Shown piece after piece: positions 21,447 through 32,917 of a stretch of 64,000 nt of DNA. Both the position numbers and the translations under genes were made by a program. The notes below the pieces were generated by a model, which saw only the letters and a list, made by a program, of their open reading frames with translations, had not been told where the DNA came from and made no database searches. Every line of letters begins with the position of its first letter. Within the stretch, counting starts at the first letter, position 1. The DNA comes from Hyaloperonospora brassicae (taxonomy: Eukaryota; Oomycota; Peronosporomycetes; Peronosporales; Peronosporaceae). The stretch lies in contig CANTFL010000363.1 in assembly GCA_947650285.1 (NCBI GenBank), forward strand, positions 186,001-250,000, read 5' to 3'.

Positions 21447-23000
21447 ATGGAGCGGCAGAAAGACGAGACACAGCTGTTGAAGACGCTGCAGCGTCTGTTG
21501 ATGACGCCGGCGGTACGGGGCGAAGCGGCGGGTCTCGTCCAGGACGCGAAGCACCACGTGAACATGATGCGGGCCAATGACAAGAGCGTGAACGAGTTGA
21601 CGGCAGTGCTGAACGACTGTTTCTTCCGAGCGGTTCTGCCCGCGCTCAAGAGAGCGCGACGAGCGGACCGCAGTAACGAGAGCCGTAGCACTCGTGACGC
21701 TGAGGAATGGGAAGGCGATGTTGGTGTCGATGTCGGCGCTCGTGAAGAAGGTACCGAGCGGCCGCAGGACTCGTTGGACCGGTACTTGGAGCACGGTGAC
21801 GACGGCGATGACGACGACGACGACGGTTTGGCAATGCCTCAAGCTTTTGTCGACGACATGAGCGGCTGGGCGTGTGCGCCCCGAGCAAGTCTGGGGCAAG
21901 AGGCACTGCCCAACGAGCAACAGCAGCGAGAGGATATGGTAACTGCTGCAACAAGCGCTGCAGGCGCTTTGTCGAGCGTTGCAAGCGACGACGGTGAAAA
22001 AGGTGATGGAAAAGCGAGTGCAGGTGGCGACGAGTCGGACGATGGGATCCCGAACGACGCGTTCCACGACATGTTGATCGCCAACAACTTGAAAACGACT
22101 GCTATGCGTGCCGTGGACAAGGGGAAGACGCACGAGCAGTTGCCGCGTTCCGTCGCGACCGACGCGTCTCCGCGACCGAAGCCTGTGCTCACGAAAGTAA
22201 CGCGGCTATCGCTAGCACCGCAGAGTCGAGTGACTTATGCAGCTCGACGGAAGGACCGCATTGGGGAAAAAGCTGCTGCTAGTCTCGTGGCTGACCAAGT
22301 TCTGGATGTGCGCACGTATGGGAAGTGTAAAGAGTATCTCATTCAGTGGCAAGGTAGAGATACACCCCTGTGGATCGCACGCCGCCGGTGCCCGCCGAAA
22401 ACTAAGGACCTGATCGATACGTACGCTGCGACGTTGCAAGCAGGAGGTAGCACGCGTGCGGCCCGAAAACAGACTCGAGGAGCTCGTCGTACGGAATCGG
22501 TGCGCTCTGCGAGTCACGAGAGTTACGAAACTGAGGTGCAAGACGCAGGCAGTGAAGACGACGAGGCAACGGCGCTGTACAATGTCGACCACATCGTTTG
22601 TCATCGTGTGCGGTACCACAAAAAGGAGTACCTCGTGCGGTGGGAAAAATACTCCAGCAGCTACGACACGTGGGAAAACGCCGAGAAATTGCGTCTCGAT
22701 GTGCCCGAGATTGTTAAAGCCTACGAGGACGAATTGCAGCGCGTCTGTGGCGAAGACATGGCTTTCGACTCGGCAAATCCCGAGCCGAGTGTCAGCAAAG
22801 TGAAGCGGATCAAGTCTACGGACAAGAAACAAAGCAGTGTGGGTGAGGATACGACAGGGGACAAGAGCGAGACAGAGCTTTCGCATCGAGGTGCACCCAA
22901 GCACGTCAGGAAGAGGCGCGGGCGTGTTTCAACAGATAAAGAAAGCTTCGAGTCGTTGCCAATGCATCGAAAGCGGGCCAAGAAGACGACAGGCGTTTGA
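21447..23000 (+). CDS. Protein with two chromodomain-like modules (517 aa from this ATG)
   Basis: A probable chromatin-binding nuclear protein. The first chromo-like module is at about residues 281-335 (VADQVLDVR ... YLIQWQGRDTPLWI). The second, at about 376-435, is a good chromodomain (YNVDHIV ... YLVRWEKYSSSYDTWE), with Tyr, Trp and Tyr at the positions that form the methyl-lysine cage in HP1/Polycomb proteins. The rest is acidic and low-complexity, with a basic C-terminal tail (KRIKSTDKK, RKRRGR, HRKRAKK) suggestive of nuclear localisation. The open frame extends further upstream but starts there with GTG and a Cys-rich stretch unlike protein, so I chose the ATG at 21447. An upstream exon joined at the acceptor CTGCAG (21419-21424) is possible. 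The domain pair recalls HP1-like or CMT-type readers, but no orthologue is claimed. Confidence 0.72.
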   Translation: MERQKDETQLLKTLQRLLMTPAVRGEAAGLVQDAKHHVNMMRANDKSVNELTAVLNDCFFRAVLPALKRARRADRSNESRSTRDAEEWEGDVGVDVGAREEGTERPQDSLDRYLEHGDDGDDDDDDGLAMPQAFVDDMSGWACAPRASLGQEALPNEQQQREDMVTAATSAAGALSSVASDDGEKGDGKASAGGDESDDGIPNDAFHDMLIANNLKTTAMRAVDKGKTHEQLPRSVATDASPRPKPVLTKVTRLSLAPQSRVTYAARRKDRIGEKAAASLVADQVLDVRTYGKCKEYLIQWQGRDTPLWIARRRCPPKTKDLIDTYAATLQAGGSTRAARKQTRGARRTESVRSASHESYETEVQDAGSEDDEATALYNVDHIVCHRVRYHKKEYLVRWEKYSSSYDTWENAEKLRLDVPEIVKAYEDELQRVCGEDMAFDSANPEPSVSKVKRIKSTDKKQSSVGEDTTGDKSETELSHRGAPKHVRKRRGRVSTDKESFESLPMHRKRAKKTTGV

Positions 23001-26000
23001 TGTAGAGCTTGAAGCGTGTAGACGGATTGAATCGTTGGTCTCAGACTAATGTGACTGTCGTTGCGGTACTGTACGGTCATGGAAAAGGAGCAGCTTGCGA
23101 GTTCATCCGAGTCAATTCGTTTGCTCGCGCTCCTCTACGTACAAGTTTGACAGCACGGACTATAGTATGCGGCGTATTTCCATCTTGGGACTCCAACCGT
23201 CGTTGTCGAAGGGAGCTCACGTTGTGCTGATGAACGCATTCTGTGACGGCACAACCTGCTGACGCCCCAAGAAACGGAACACAATCGTCTGCTTCTTCCC
23301 GGAAGTGGCAATTTTTGCTGAACTCCCAATCGGGGGGCAGCTCGCCGCTAGACTAGACGAAAAGTCTCTCTTTCGTGCTCGTGCGTGATTATGTAGTGCA
23401 GTTACCGGTCACATGATCTGCTGTCAACGCACTCTCGTCACAGGTGGTCTGGTCGATTTCACGGCCGCTTACCGGCGGACTTCACTTTGATTGAATTGGC
23501 GCTGCTAGAAGCTTTTGGACGGTATTGCCACCTGCTCGCGTGCAGCATGAGAATCAGATCAGTAGACAGAAGGGTCGCAACAATCGGGCGGCCCGATTCT
23601 GCTGCGCGTAGGTCCTAGGGCCCGGTCGATATAACTGTTCTGTGTCGCTTTGTCTGTCTCGGGTCGACATTGACAACGCTGGCGAAAGTTAAGAACGTGG
23701 CTCCGTTTGCTTTGACGACCAATGCATTGTCGTATCGTGTGTTTCGTCATACCTACAGCTCGTGCTGTTTCGGAACACAACGCAAATTCGGAGCATGCGA
23801 TCTGCTGAGGACCCACAGCTCTCTTTTGCAGTCCGAAGTTTGCCATTACCAATGCAACACTTGTCTGCTAGAGCTGCCTTTGCGCAGGTCGTTCGTAATG
23901 ATGGTAAAGCAGCCTAGAAGTTGCAGCTATTTTTTTTATCTACATGCGGTACGACACGTGGTAGCCGGGTACAATGAGGAAAGGAAAAGAGCGAGCGCCA
24001 CGACATCTGGGCGACCATACGATAGCTTTAGACTCGTCGACTCTCTTCGCCACGACATCTGGGCGACCATACGATAGCTTTAGACTCGTCGACTCTCTTC
24101 GCCACGACATCTGGGCGACCATACGATAGCTTTAGACTCGTCGACTCTCTTCGCCACAAATTAGATTTGATAGATTTGTGCAAGATGCACGTCATCGATA
24201 AGCTACTGGGCGATCACGCGTGATAGTATGGCGCGGTCAACGCTTATGCTATAAGATAGACGGATGACGATAAATTAGACTTGTAAATGTGCTGAGGAAT
24301 CATCAAAATACGACGCGGTAGTTATGTTTGCTCACAGACACCATCCAGTGTCAAGCGTCAGCACCTGCACGCACCGGCGCTCCATGAAAAATGTATTGCC
24401 AGCTCTGGGATTACCACAAAGACAAGACCGACAGCTCCTATGCTGTAACTGAAGCATCGCGAGGTTGTCATAAGACGTCTCGTGCGAGACTGAGCTTGTG
24501 AAAGTCGCTGAGCTATGGGTGTTGGAAATGTGTCAATCAAAGCTACGCATGAAATGGTGATTCGGCATGGCTCCAAATTTACGTGCGGAAACATGTGCTA
24601 AAGATCATCAGGATGTATAATTACAAGCAATCGGATATGGTGAGCGCTTAACAAGCAGCTTACTTTTGCCGAGAGTTGAAGAGTTGAACAATGGCATGCA
24701 GTGTATCTTCACCTCCGCTACTACGTACACTTTGTGGTATGACGCTGTTATCGTTTGTTGCCTGATGAGATTTGGCTGGAAGTATGTGAGTACACGATTG
24801 CATATGCATACTCTGTGACACTTCGGAGCTTGTTGGCGAGCTCGATCCGTTCGCCACTTTACCGTGATCGACAATGTCACGTTGTGGATAAACGATAGCA
24901 TATTAAAACTACCTGGCAGCCAATGTGCAATGTGATGGTCAAAATCAAAAGTGGGCTGTACAAATCCTACACTTTGCCGTATCCACCGGTTCTACTTCGG
25001 CTACCGACTTAAACGCGCCACCGTGCAAAAGTAAATTACGTAACCTTAATTTTTTGCAAAAAGGAGATAAGGTACTCGGCATATGACACAAAGAAGAAAA
25101 GGACAAAAGTTGTAGCAGCTTACGTCTATCTTAATGCTTCAGCCCACCCCTAAATTTATAATTTCAGTTAGTGCTCTGCGATTGACTTGAGAAAACTTCC
25201 ACGAGGTTGTCGTTGACCTCATCTAGTGATTGTATACATTTAGTGTTCATAATTCTGTTGCTATGGTCGTCGTTGACCGCTTATAGTGTCATCTACTGTT
25301 TGTACATCGTAGGACAAGGGCATATGCAGGGAGTGTCGATCGTGCTTGCACAAAAGTGCTTCTGCTCGAACATCTACTGAGTTTGCTGCGTCTCAATTCG
25401 ATGGTTGAATTGTTTGTCAATAGCACTGAACAGATTGACTTTCCATTTCTACTATCTAATGCGAGCGCCAAGTGCCACATTTGGCATGTTGCGCTCGAAT
25501 TTGTCATGAGAGGTGCAATAGTGTCTGTCATTTTGCAGCCAGTACCTCTGTCACTTCAGCTAAGCTATCTCTTTTGTACGCGGATCGAAGCCAATCACCC
25601 TCTGACCAGTGACAGCCAATTTCCGTGCTGCCGTCTTTGTTTGTGTAACAAAGCATCGCTGCTTGCTCTTTGACGCAGGCTGTGTCTCGTGCAGCCTGGA
25701 CGAGGCAAAGAAAGATCATTGACAGATGTGCGCAAGCGTCCGCGACACGTAAGAGGATGCAATGGTCGTTCCAATGCGAGCTAGAGACTCGGAATGGTCA
25801 TTCTGGTCACCAAAGTCAGTGCATATCGGTTCGAGCCGCTTCGCTAGCGTATACTTGTCGATGTGGTACAGAATCATCAGCGCACTTTCTTTGATTTCGA
25901 CTTACTGCATGCACAGCTGTGGTGGATGTCTGTCGGATTCGATTGAAGCGCTTACGATGGCTTTTTGATGCGCGATCAACGATGACGTGACTAGTCTGTA

Positions 26001-27753
26001 GCAGCAAACTAGCTCAACAAGCTGGTATCGCGCTGTCGGCAGTCGATTTTGTCTGTTTCAATTACAACAACGAGCAGTTCTGTATCGTCGTTCATGCTGT
26101 TCGATGCTTTATTGCACAACCTGTGACCTCATTAACCGGCACTCACACTTCCTCCGCTTCTTTCGATACATCTGCTGTTCCCTGACGCAGCTCTTTGACT
26201 TGTAATTAATGATGTCACTGGAGCGTCAATTTTATTCATTCGTTTAGTATGTCGGACACCCCAACTCGAGTGGACGGACGTCATTGCGCGAATTCTCATG
26301 ACCTGAGATATGAACTTTGTATACGTTTGCACAAGCCCATCAAACGCTTCTCGCAGCTGTGTAATCTTGGAATGCCATGAGAGCAACGGTCTCGGATGGC
26401 TTCGATTGGCGCATTCTCAAATACTTTGAGGTAGAAACATCTCTCTCTGGAATCGCTCCAACTATAGAGCAATTCACGACCTCTTTTATCCTCATGGAAA
26501 GGTTATGCGCGGGGTTTGAGTCCAGGTGCGTTATCAGTGTGCGTAGCGTACGCAAATAAGTGGTAGCTCGAACACGATCAATCGACGATGTGTCTGTTTG
26601 CGTAAATGGGCTTTGCTCTGCCGGTCGCCGCATATACGCGAGACCGACTTGCAGTTTTTACCAAGTGAGACAGATCTCGTCCATGCTGCGAGCTCCTGGA
26701 GTCATCGTGTCTCACGAAAGTTGAGGCACATCTGATAAGCTATCCGAACTTCTTCCTACGAATGGATCGCCAGTATATAGCACGTTGATGCGAAGATAGA
26801 TCCGACAAATGTGATAAACCTTGAATCGATGACTCCTCACGTTTAATGGATAACTACTCCCGTTGAATCGATGCTGATGCATGACGGCGCGCCGAATGTG
26901 CATTGTTGCTTGCAATTTAGTGTTTGATGAGGTGCACTGCGCATCCCGCGTACCATACCTGAAGATGTATCCTACTTGCAGGTATCAGGTGCCGAGTGCG
27001 GCGGTAGCGCTACATGCATCCAAAACTACGACAAGCCGTTGTTTACAGCTGTGCAATTGTGCACTCGCAAGACAGCTGCAGATTCGTTCATCGTCCACGG
27101 CCACCCCTTGACCACTCACTGATCACTCACTCATACTTCGACTCTACGTTGAGCTACATTGCGCTTGCTGTGGATTGTCGATGGGTAGTATTCGTGAAGC
27201 AAAAGAAAAGTCTATGAATGAAATTGTGCTGGGGTGGAATCTTCATGTCGAGCATGTCATCGCCGTGTTCAATTGCAAAGCAGCGAATAAAGCTCTCGAC
27301 AAACGCACGATTGGATCCATATCGGCGACAACATTGACACTCTAGTCCGGGACAAAGTGATGAGGATTGAGGTCCACAGAGTTTGCCTCGTCAAATAGAC
27401 AGGACAACGCCTGATCGCTGCAGGTCCGACGAGTCAACAGCGTATCAACGACGACGCGAATAGGAAATGTACCAAAACGACACGGGCTCAAATGTGGGGT
27501 CTTTTCGCTTATTTGCAAGCTATAGCCACACTTTACACTACAGTTCTCCATTCGCCTTCAATTACCTCTTGCGTTCTCTGACTTCATCGTTACATGCTGC
27601 CGCTGTCAATGCTTTCGTCGAGCCCAACTTGATACATCTCCAGCACCGACGCGCCATCCATTCTACTTCTATTCTTCCCATTTACAAGTCTGGTCCTACT
27701 ATGTGCACACACACCCCTTGTCACGACGTCAAAGTGCTCTTGTAGCTCTTGTA
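23001..27753. other. Long intergenic region without recognised genes
   Basis: Apart from the 52-bp tandem array at 23996-24157 I see nothing supported. ORFs here are short, many start with non-ATG codons, and none shows a domain motif. Confidence 0.5.
23996..24157. repeat. Tandem repeat, three copies of a 52-bp unit
   Basis: The unit begins CGCCACGACATCTGGGCGAC, starts at 23996, 24048 and 24100, and is followed by a partial copy (CGCCAC) at 24152. By eye the copies are identical, so the array is young or homogenised. There are no unique spacers, so it is not a CRISPR. Confidence 0.92.
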
Positions 27754-29714
27754 CTAAATTGATCCGCTATACACAGGCTGCTCCTCGAGATGAGCATCAT
27801 GGTGTCTTCGACCGTGAGGACCATGCCACTCGCCGTCAGACTTGTCCTTTGCTTGCCCGTGGTCGTGTTCATTGACACATCCGCTTGAATGCCCATTGCG
27901 GTCAAAAACACGACTCTTCAAGGGCGTGTAGCGCACTGAAGCGTACTCGCTTTCGCGATCATCGAAACTTTTTCGACCAAATGTGCTGTACGAGCGGCCT
28001 TGCGGCGACAGAGGTATGAGGGCGCCGAAATGGCCCGTCAAGTGCGCGAGGTGGAGCGGAGAGCTGAGCTCCGGGCCATCCAGATCATCAACTTCGCCTT
28101 CTCCGTGCTTTGACAACAAGTAAATGCCCACAATGATAACTGGACAAAGAACACAGCGTCCTGACGTAAGCCATGTGACACAAAGCGCGAGAGATAGCTC
28201 CATCGACACTTTGAACGTACATGCTAGCGCGATCGGCAAACAGATCCAGTCGAAGAGCGAGAAACGCGTGTACTTCTCATAGAATACGACGCCACCAATG
28301 ACACTGGACTACCAAAGTGCAGCACGTTTGTCAGTTTCCAATTGCCCCAAGCAACTCCTCTTCGGTCCGAGAAAAACAAGCAGCAAACACGTACTCCAAT
28401 CCAAAAGCACTGAAACATCGGAAACACGCTGAGCGTATCGCCCGCCATGATCGCCCGGTTCAGCAGGTCCGTCTGCAGCACGAGCGTGCAGATCATGCCG
28501 CCCATGAACAGGTACGTCGTAAAGTAGACAAACTGGTTCTCGCCACCGATCGTCAGGATGATCAGAATCGACGCGCACTATGCACACACACACACAAAAG
28601 AAGACAGCAGCCCAACGCAGCTCCTCTGCTGTGAGCAATAACCCACCCACAAGCATCAAACAAGTGGCGAGTCAGTCCACTGACACACTCGTCGTACCTT
28701 AGCCAGCAGCACCGAGAACGAGCCAAAGATCCCCGACGCCGTCGCGTACATGAACGGCAGCACTCTGTACTTGGCCTCGTTGGGCGATCGGGGGAGTCTT
28801 AGAATGGCGTCAATTTGGGCGAAAATCACAGCGAGCACAGCGGTCTGCAACATGGGTACAGCATATGTCAATATGTCCATTTCAATTGCGTCTCTCTCGT
28901 TTTGCTTCACTTCTCTTCTTCTCTTCTTCTCTTCTTCGTTTCTTGATGCACGTACCATAACGCCGAGATAAATGAGGAACCCGAGCTGGTAGAACTGGAA
29001 CTCGAGCTCGCCGAGCGACAGCTGTTCGTCGGGTTCGTTGGCGACCGTACTAAGTACGACGCCAATAATGATGAGCAGCGTGCCTAGCACATCGGTCTTG
29101 GTCAAGATCTGCCCTAACCACAAGTGCGCAAAGAAGACATTGGCCAGCACTGTGAAGCCACCGCCCACGGCCGCCACGAGGGCCTGCGGGGCAAAGCCCA
29201 GTGCTTCAAAGTCTCCGACGGCGCCTAACACCACGAGGATCAAACCCGTGAGCCACAGCGGACGCGTGTAGTACGTCTGGCGCTCAAATAAGGGCTTCTC
29301 TTCCTCCTGACACGTGATACACACACACACAACAGATACAACAGACACAACCGACACAACAAACAACAGTTAGGGGAGTGAGTGACTGGATATCACATAT
29401 CTCGAGTGCGCACTCGACATGCACAATGCAACCATTGCGTATATCATGTATCTCGAGTGCGCACGGAAGGTGGTATCAGGTATCTCGAGTGCGCACTGCA
29501 GCGCGCACCAACGCCGAGAGAGAGAGACGATGACGGGAATCAACTAAGAGGGTGCTCTTACCCGCACATGCGAGAGCTTCTGTACGTTGACGCCCAAGTT
29601 CGAGAGCACGGCAGAGCTGATGACAATGCCCAGGCCGATCCACTTGCCCTGTACGTTGTCGGCGTCGTCGGCGCTTCCCATTGCGGCACTCACGAAGTGC
29701 GCAATTCCCTCCAT
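27754..29714 (-). CDS. NIPA-type magnesium transporter (435 aa, six exons)
   Basis: NIPA proteins (DUF803) are multi-pass carriers moving Mg2+ across plasma or endosomal membranes. Exons by GT/AG sites and phase: 29714-29562, 29306-28956, 28844-28698, 28577-28395, 28308-28221 and 28139-27754. Together they make 1,308 bases with no internal stop. Family marks include LGIVISSAVLSNLGVNVQK (first helix), LGFAPQALVAAVGGGFTVLA, the DVLGTLLIIIGVVL helix and CASILIILTIGGENQF. About nine hydrophobic helices are visible, then a hydrophilic, His-rich cytosolic tail of about 110 residues. All junctions keep phase, which makes the model strong. Intron 2 (111 bases) has no stop and is a multiple of three. 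Intron 1 carries three copies of a 23-base repeat. Family assignment is by motif recognition; the transported ion is inferred. Confidence 0.85.
29391..29496. repeat. Three 23-bp repeats inside intron 1 of the NIPA gene
   Basis: Copies at 29391-29413, 29442-29464 and 29474-29496 share TATCA-NN-TATCTCGAGTGCGCAC. They are identical except at two central bases. The first copy runs into the 12-bp palindrome GAGTGCGCACTC. Confidence 0.85.
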
Positions 29715-32700
29715 TGACAAAGATTGAGAGGCAGCGCCGGGCCGGCGGTAATTAATTTATAGATCCGACACACCTCACTGTCAAACTTGGCGTGGTGCAA
29801 GAGCGGATAGGGCTAGTGAAACGGCGCTGTCGAAACTTAAAGTGACAGGTGCGTTGTGCTGCAGCGTTGATGGCGGGTGGAAGAATTAAGTATGACAACC
29901 CGACGTCGACTCGTCCACGGTGGCAAACGACGGTAGGGTTAGCCTCGAGTTCGATCACGTACCCCGAACCGCAGTATCCAGAGGATGGTGTGTCCCGCGT
30001 CACGTTTCTGACGACCGACCGACCGACGGACTGACGACGTTGACGACCATAATCAATCGCAGAGGATCAATTCGTGAGCGGCACATACATCGTCGAACGT
30101 GGTTTATTCTTGATGGGGGGGACGGGAACATAGCGAGACAACGTGTTTATGCTGCAGTTGGTACAAGAGTCAACGGACGCTACGAGCACAAAGTCTTCAG
30201 AGAAACACACGACTATCGCGTGTACGTCACAGCTATCGCGTGTGCGCGAAGATGACACGTCCACGAATAAGAAGTCGCTCGATAGAATGTACAGTTCTCG
30301 AGCCGGCGCACTGTCGCCATGGACGGCGCCCTTCCGACGTTGCCAATCGAGCCATAAAGCCAGATAGTGATTGAGCTGACTACCCGTCTTCGGTAGCCAG
30401 TAATGAACGCGAGACCATCAATTTGTGGCTCAAATGCAGGGCGGGCACCATTGGTCGTCGGCTTATCCCGTTGTGTAAACGAATAGCATGCGGTGTACAT
30501 GTTTTTGTTCGTCGTAAAGCTTCTGGCAATATTGCACGTACCTGCTGGCGCTCAGCTTGGCAGTAACGATGTGGATCCACCACGACTTTCACCTAGTCGA
30601 CAAAGTGCTCTCGACGCCGCAACCTTGTGCAGTGTTGTGAGAAATTGTATTTGACGTACCGTTGGAATGCTTGTGCGTGCCCGGTCAGGTGTAAAGTGTG
30701 CTCGACCTCATGTATCACCTATTTGGCATTCGACAGGCTTCAAGACCGTGAGTCGAAGTTGGCGATCAACGCTTTCGACCAGTCCATCAGCTTGACACTA
30801 TGATCCACGCTCTTCGAGTCGTGCTCGTCTCAGAGCTACGCGACAGGTTGTACCCGGTCGTAGACACTTGCAACCGAGGCAAAGGCGATGAGGACGGTAC
30901 GACGAATGGAAGAGGGAGCGTCCAAAAGCAGCACGTTGTGAGCTTCATCCCGCTGGATGAGCACAACGTACGCACCAGATGATGTAGAAAAACGAGTTGA
31001 TTTTCAGCCAAGTGCCGATGTGTGATAAGGATCATACGTCAGCGTTACGACTCACGCCTTTGCAGCATGTAGCGCGGCAGAATCGCAGAGAATCTGGTCG
31101 TGCGTTACGTAACAAACCCGCTCCTTCCCTGCCCAGCTATGCTGTAATCCAAGACACAGTTGTCAGCGATACGCCAGTCGTACCGGCAGGTCGGATCGTT
31201 GACGACGGCCTCGAAAAGGCGCACTGCATCGTCAAGACTTAGGAAGTAGCCCTTTTCATTACAAGCGCAAGCAGAAGTTCGCCTTGTTGCTCGCTCCACC
31301 ACACTACCTGCCAAACGCAAGATACATACTCGCAATACACGCTCCAGTCCGAATCGTCCATCACGCAAACCCAGCGTTGAAGTATCTAGTGATGACATTC
31401 GTGGGCTCCAGGTCGTAAACACTGCGCTTATTCCACACACTCACTCATCCAGAAACGACTGGTAGAAAGGATGCCGCGAGTGTACAGACGATTTCAATTG
31501 ATGTATTGTTCGATGGCAGTCAATCGTCGATAAAAGTGGCGACGCACGCGCGAGACGAGAGCAATGTGCTGATGGAATGAGGTTGACGTTGCACTAGTTC
31601 GATCCGACAACTACGACAGAAGAGCTGGTTGCTGCTAGCGACAGCTGTCCTTTCGTCATTGTTGACGATGCTGACTTACTTGGTATGTCATGTACTTACC
31701 ATACCAAGCTTGACTCAGCAGTAGTAGCACTTTTGCCGTAGGTTTTGCGTTCCACGTCCGATCAATTGTAAGTCGCGTAAGTTAGCACAGAGCCCAAGTT
31801 AACACGAGCTGATCGTACATGTGCACCTCAGACAAGCCTGGTCTCTGTATCATGGCATAATCACTTTGACAACGGCCTTGCAGCGCAGACGTCTGTTTCA
31901 GAAGCAGTAGATTCGACGAAGTAGACAGCGCAATAAGTATGGTGAGCTAGCGAGCACATTCGTAGAGGAATACGACACTGGTGAGGTGGGCAATGCGTGT
32001 GCCGCTTTTCTTTCTTGTTACGGAGTGGGCAGTCTGGTGAGAATGACAAAACGACGGAGTGCGTAGAGCAGCCTATGACGCAACAATAAAGCACGCAGGC
32101 CGTTGTTACAATGGTGCGATGTGCACTCTCTTTGACGGCGAACAGCTCGAGGTGTCTGTGTAATTAAGGACCGCCGCATCGGCTCATGCGCGACTATGTA
32201 GTGTGCTCTTTGCCGCAACGACATCAAGTGTGAGCTCGAGTGCCCAACGTACAACGTTGTGGAATCGAACAAGTTGTTTACAACTCGTGGTCTCCCTGGT
32301 CGCAGACCGGGCGCATACAACCCAACATCACTGATAGCAGTTGCAGCAAAGATGTCACTGCGCTTTACGCTGTCTTTGACCTCGTGTGCATGCAAAGAGG
32401 TCGTGTAGCAGCATTGGACATTGGCGAGAACTTGGCCATGTCAATGCAGAAACGCCTGCGTCGAAAAGTGATTTCGTGGCTCATGAACGTTATCTACGAC
32501 CGCTCAGCCATCACATCATACGCTAAGATGGCGTCGGCCACGTCTGACGTCGCCATGCAACGCGCCTTACTACAAGAAGCTTCTTACGCCACATGCTTAG
32601 TGGGCTACTTCTACGTCTATTGGATTCTTCCAACCAGACGACAGCTCGTGTCGTCGCTGATTACTCACACAGCGACAACCTCAATGGTACAGTACACATG

Positions 32701-32917
32701 ATAATGCACTTGCAGTCGCTGCACGAGACAATAAGACAACAGTGACAACAGTAGAAACAACACATCACACTCTGGAGTCGATGCGCTGCATGTTTACCTG
32801 TTCGAGCGAACACGAAAACGATCGGGTCGTGCTATTCGAGTCACGTGGATGTCTTTCCAGTCCATCGCACTCGCTAAGCTCCTCACGCGTCCACGAGTTC
32901 AAGTCGCTCGAACACCT
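29715..32917. other. Intergenic between NIPA and arabinanase genes
   Basis: No gene is supported. A minus-strand segment at about 31105-31255 reads like coding sequence (YFLSLDDAVRLFEAVV) but has no flanking exons I can join. A 153-codon plus-strand frame at 32240-32701 has no recognisable domain. Confidence 0.4.

Noticed and set aside
23996..24157. Tandem repeats considered as a CRISPR array
   Set aside because: Repeats are directly adjacent with no spacers, and the genome is eukaryotic.
25815..25840. B-box-like GGTTCGAGCC considered as a tRNA gene
   Set aside because: No A box at the right distance and no acceptor or anticodon stem can be formed.
31105..31440. Minus-strand 111-codon ORF with a segment faintly like a dioxygenase C-terminus
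   Set aside because: The resemblance is too weak and too short, and no joining exons were found.
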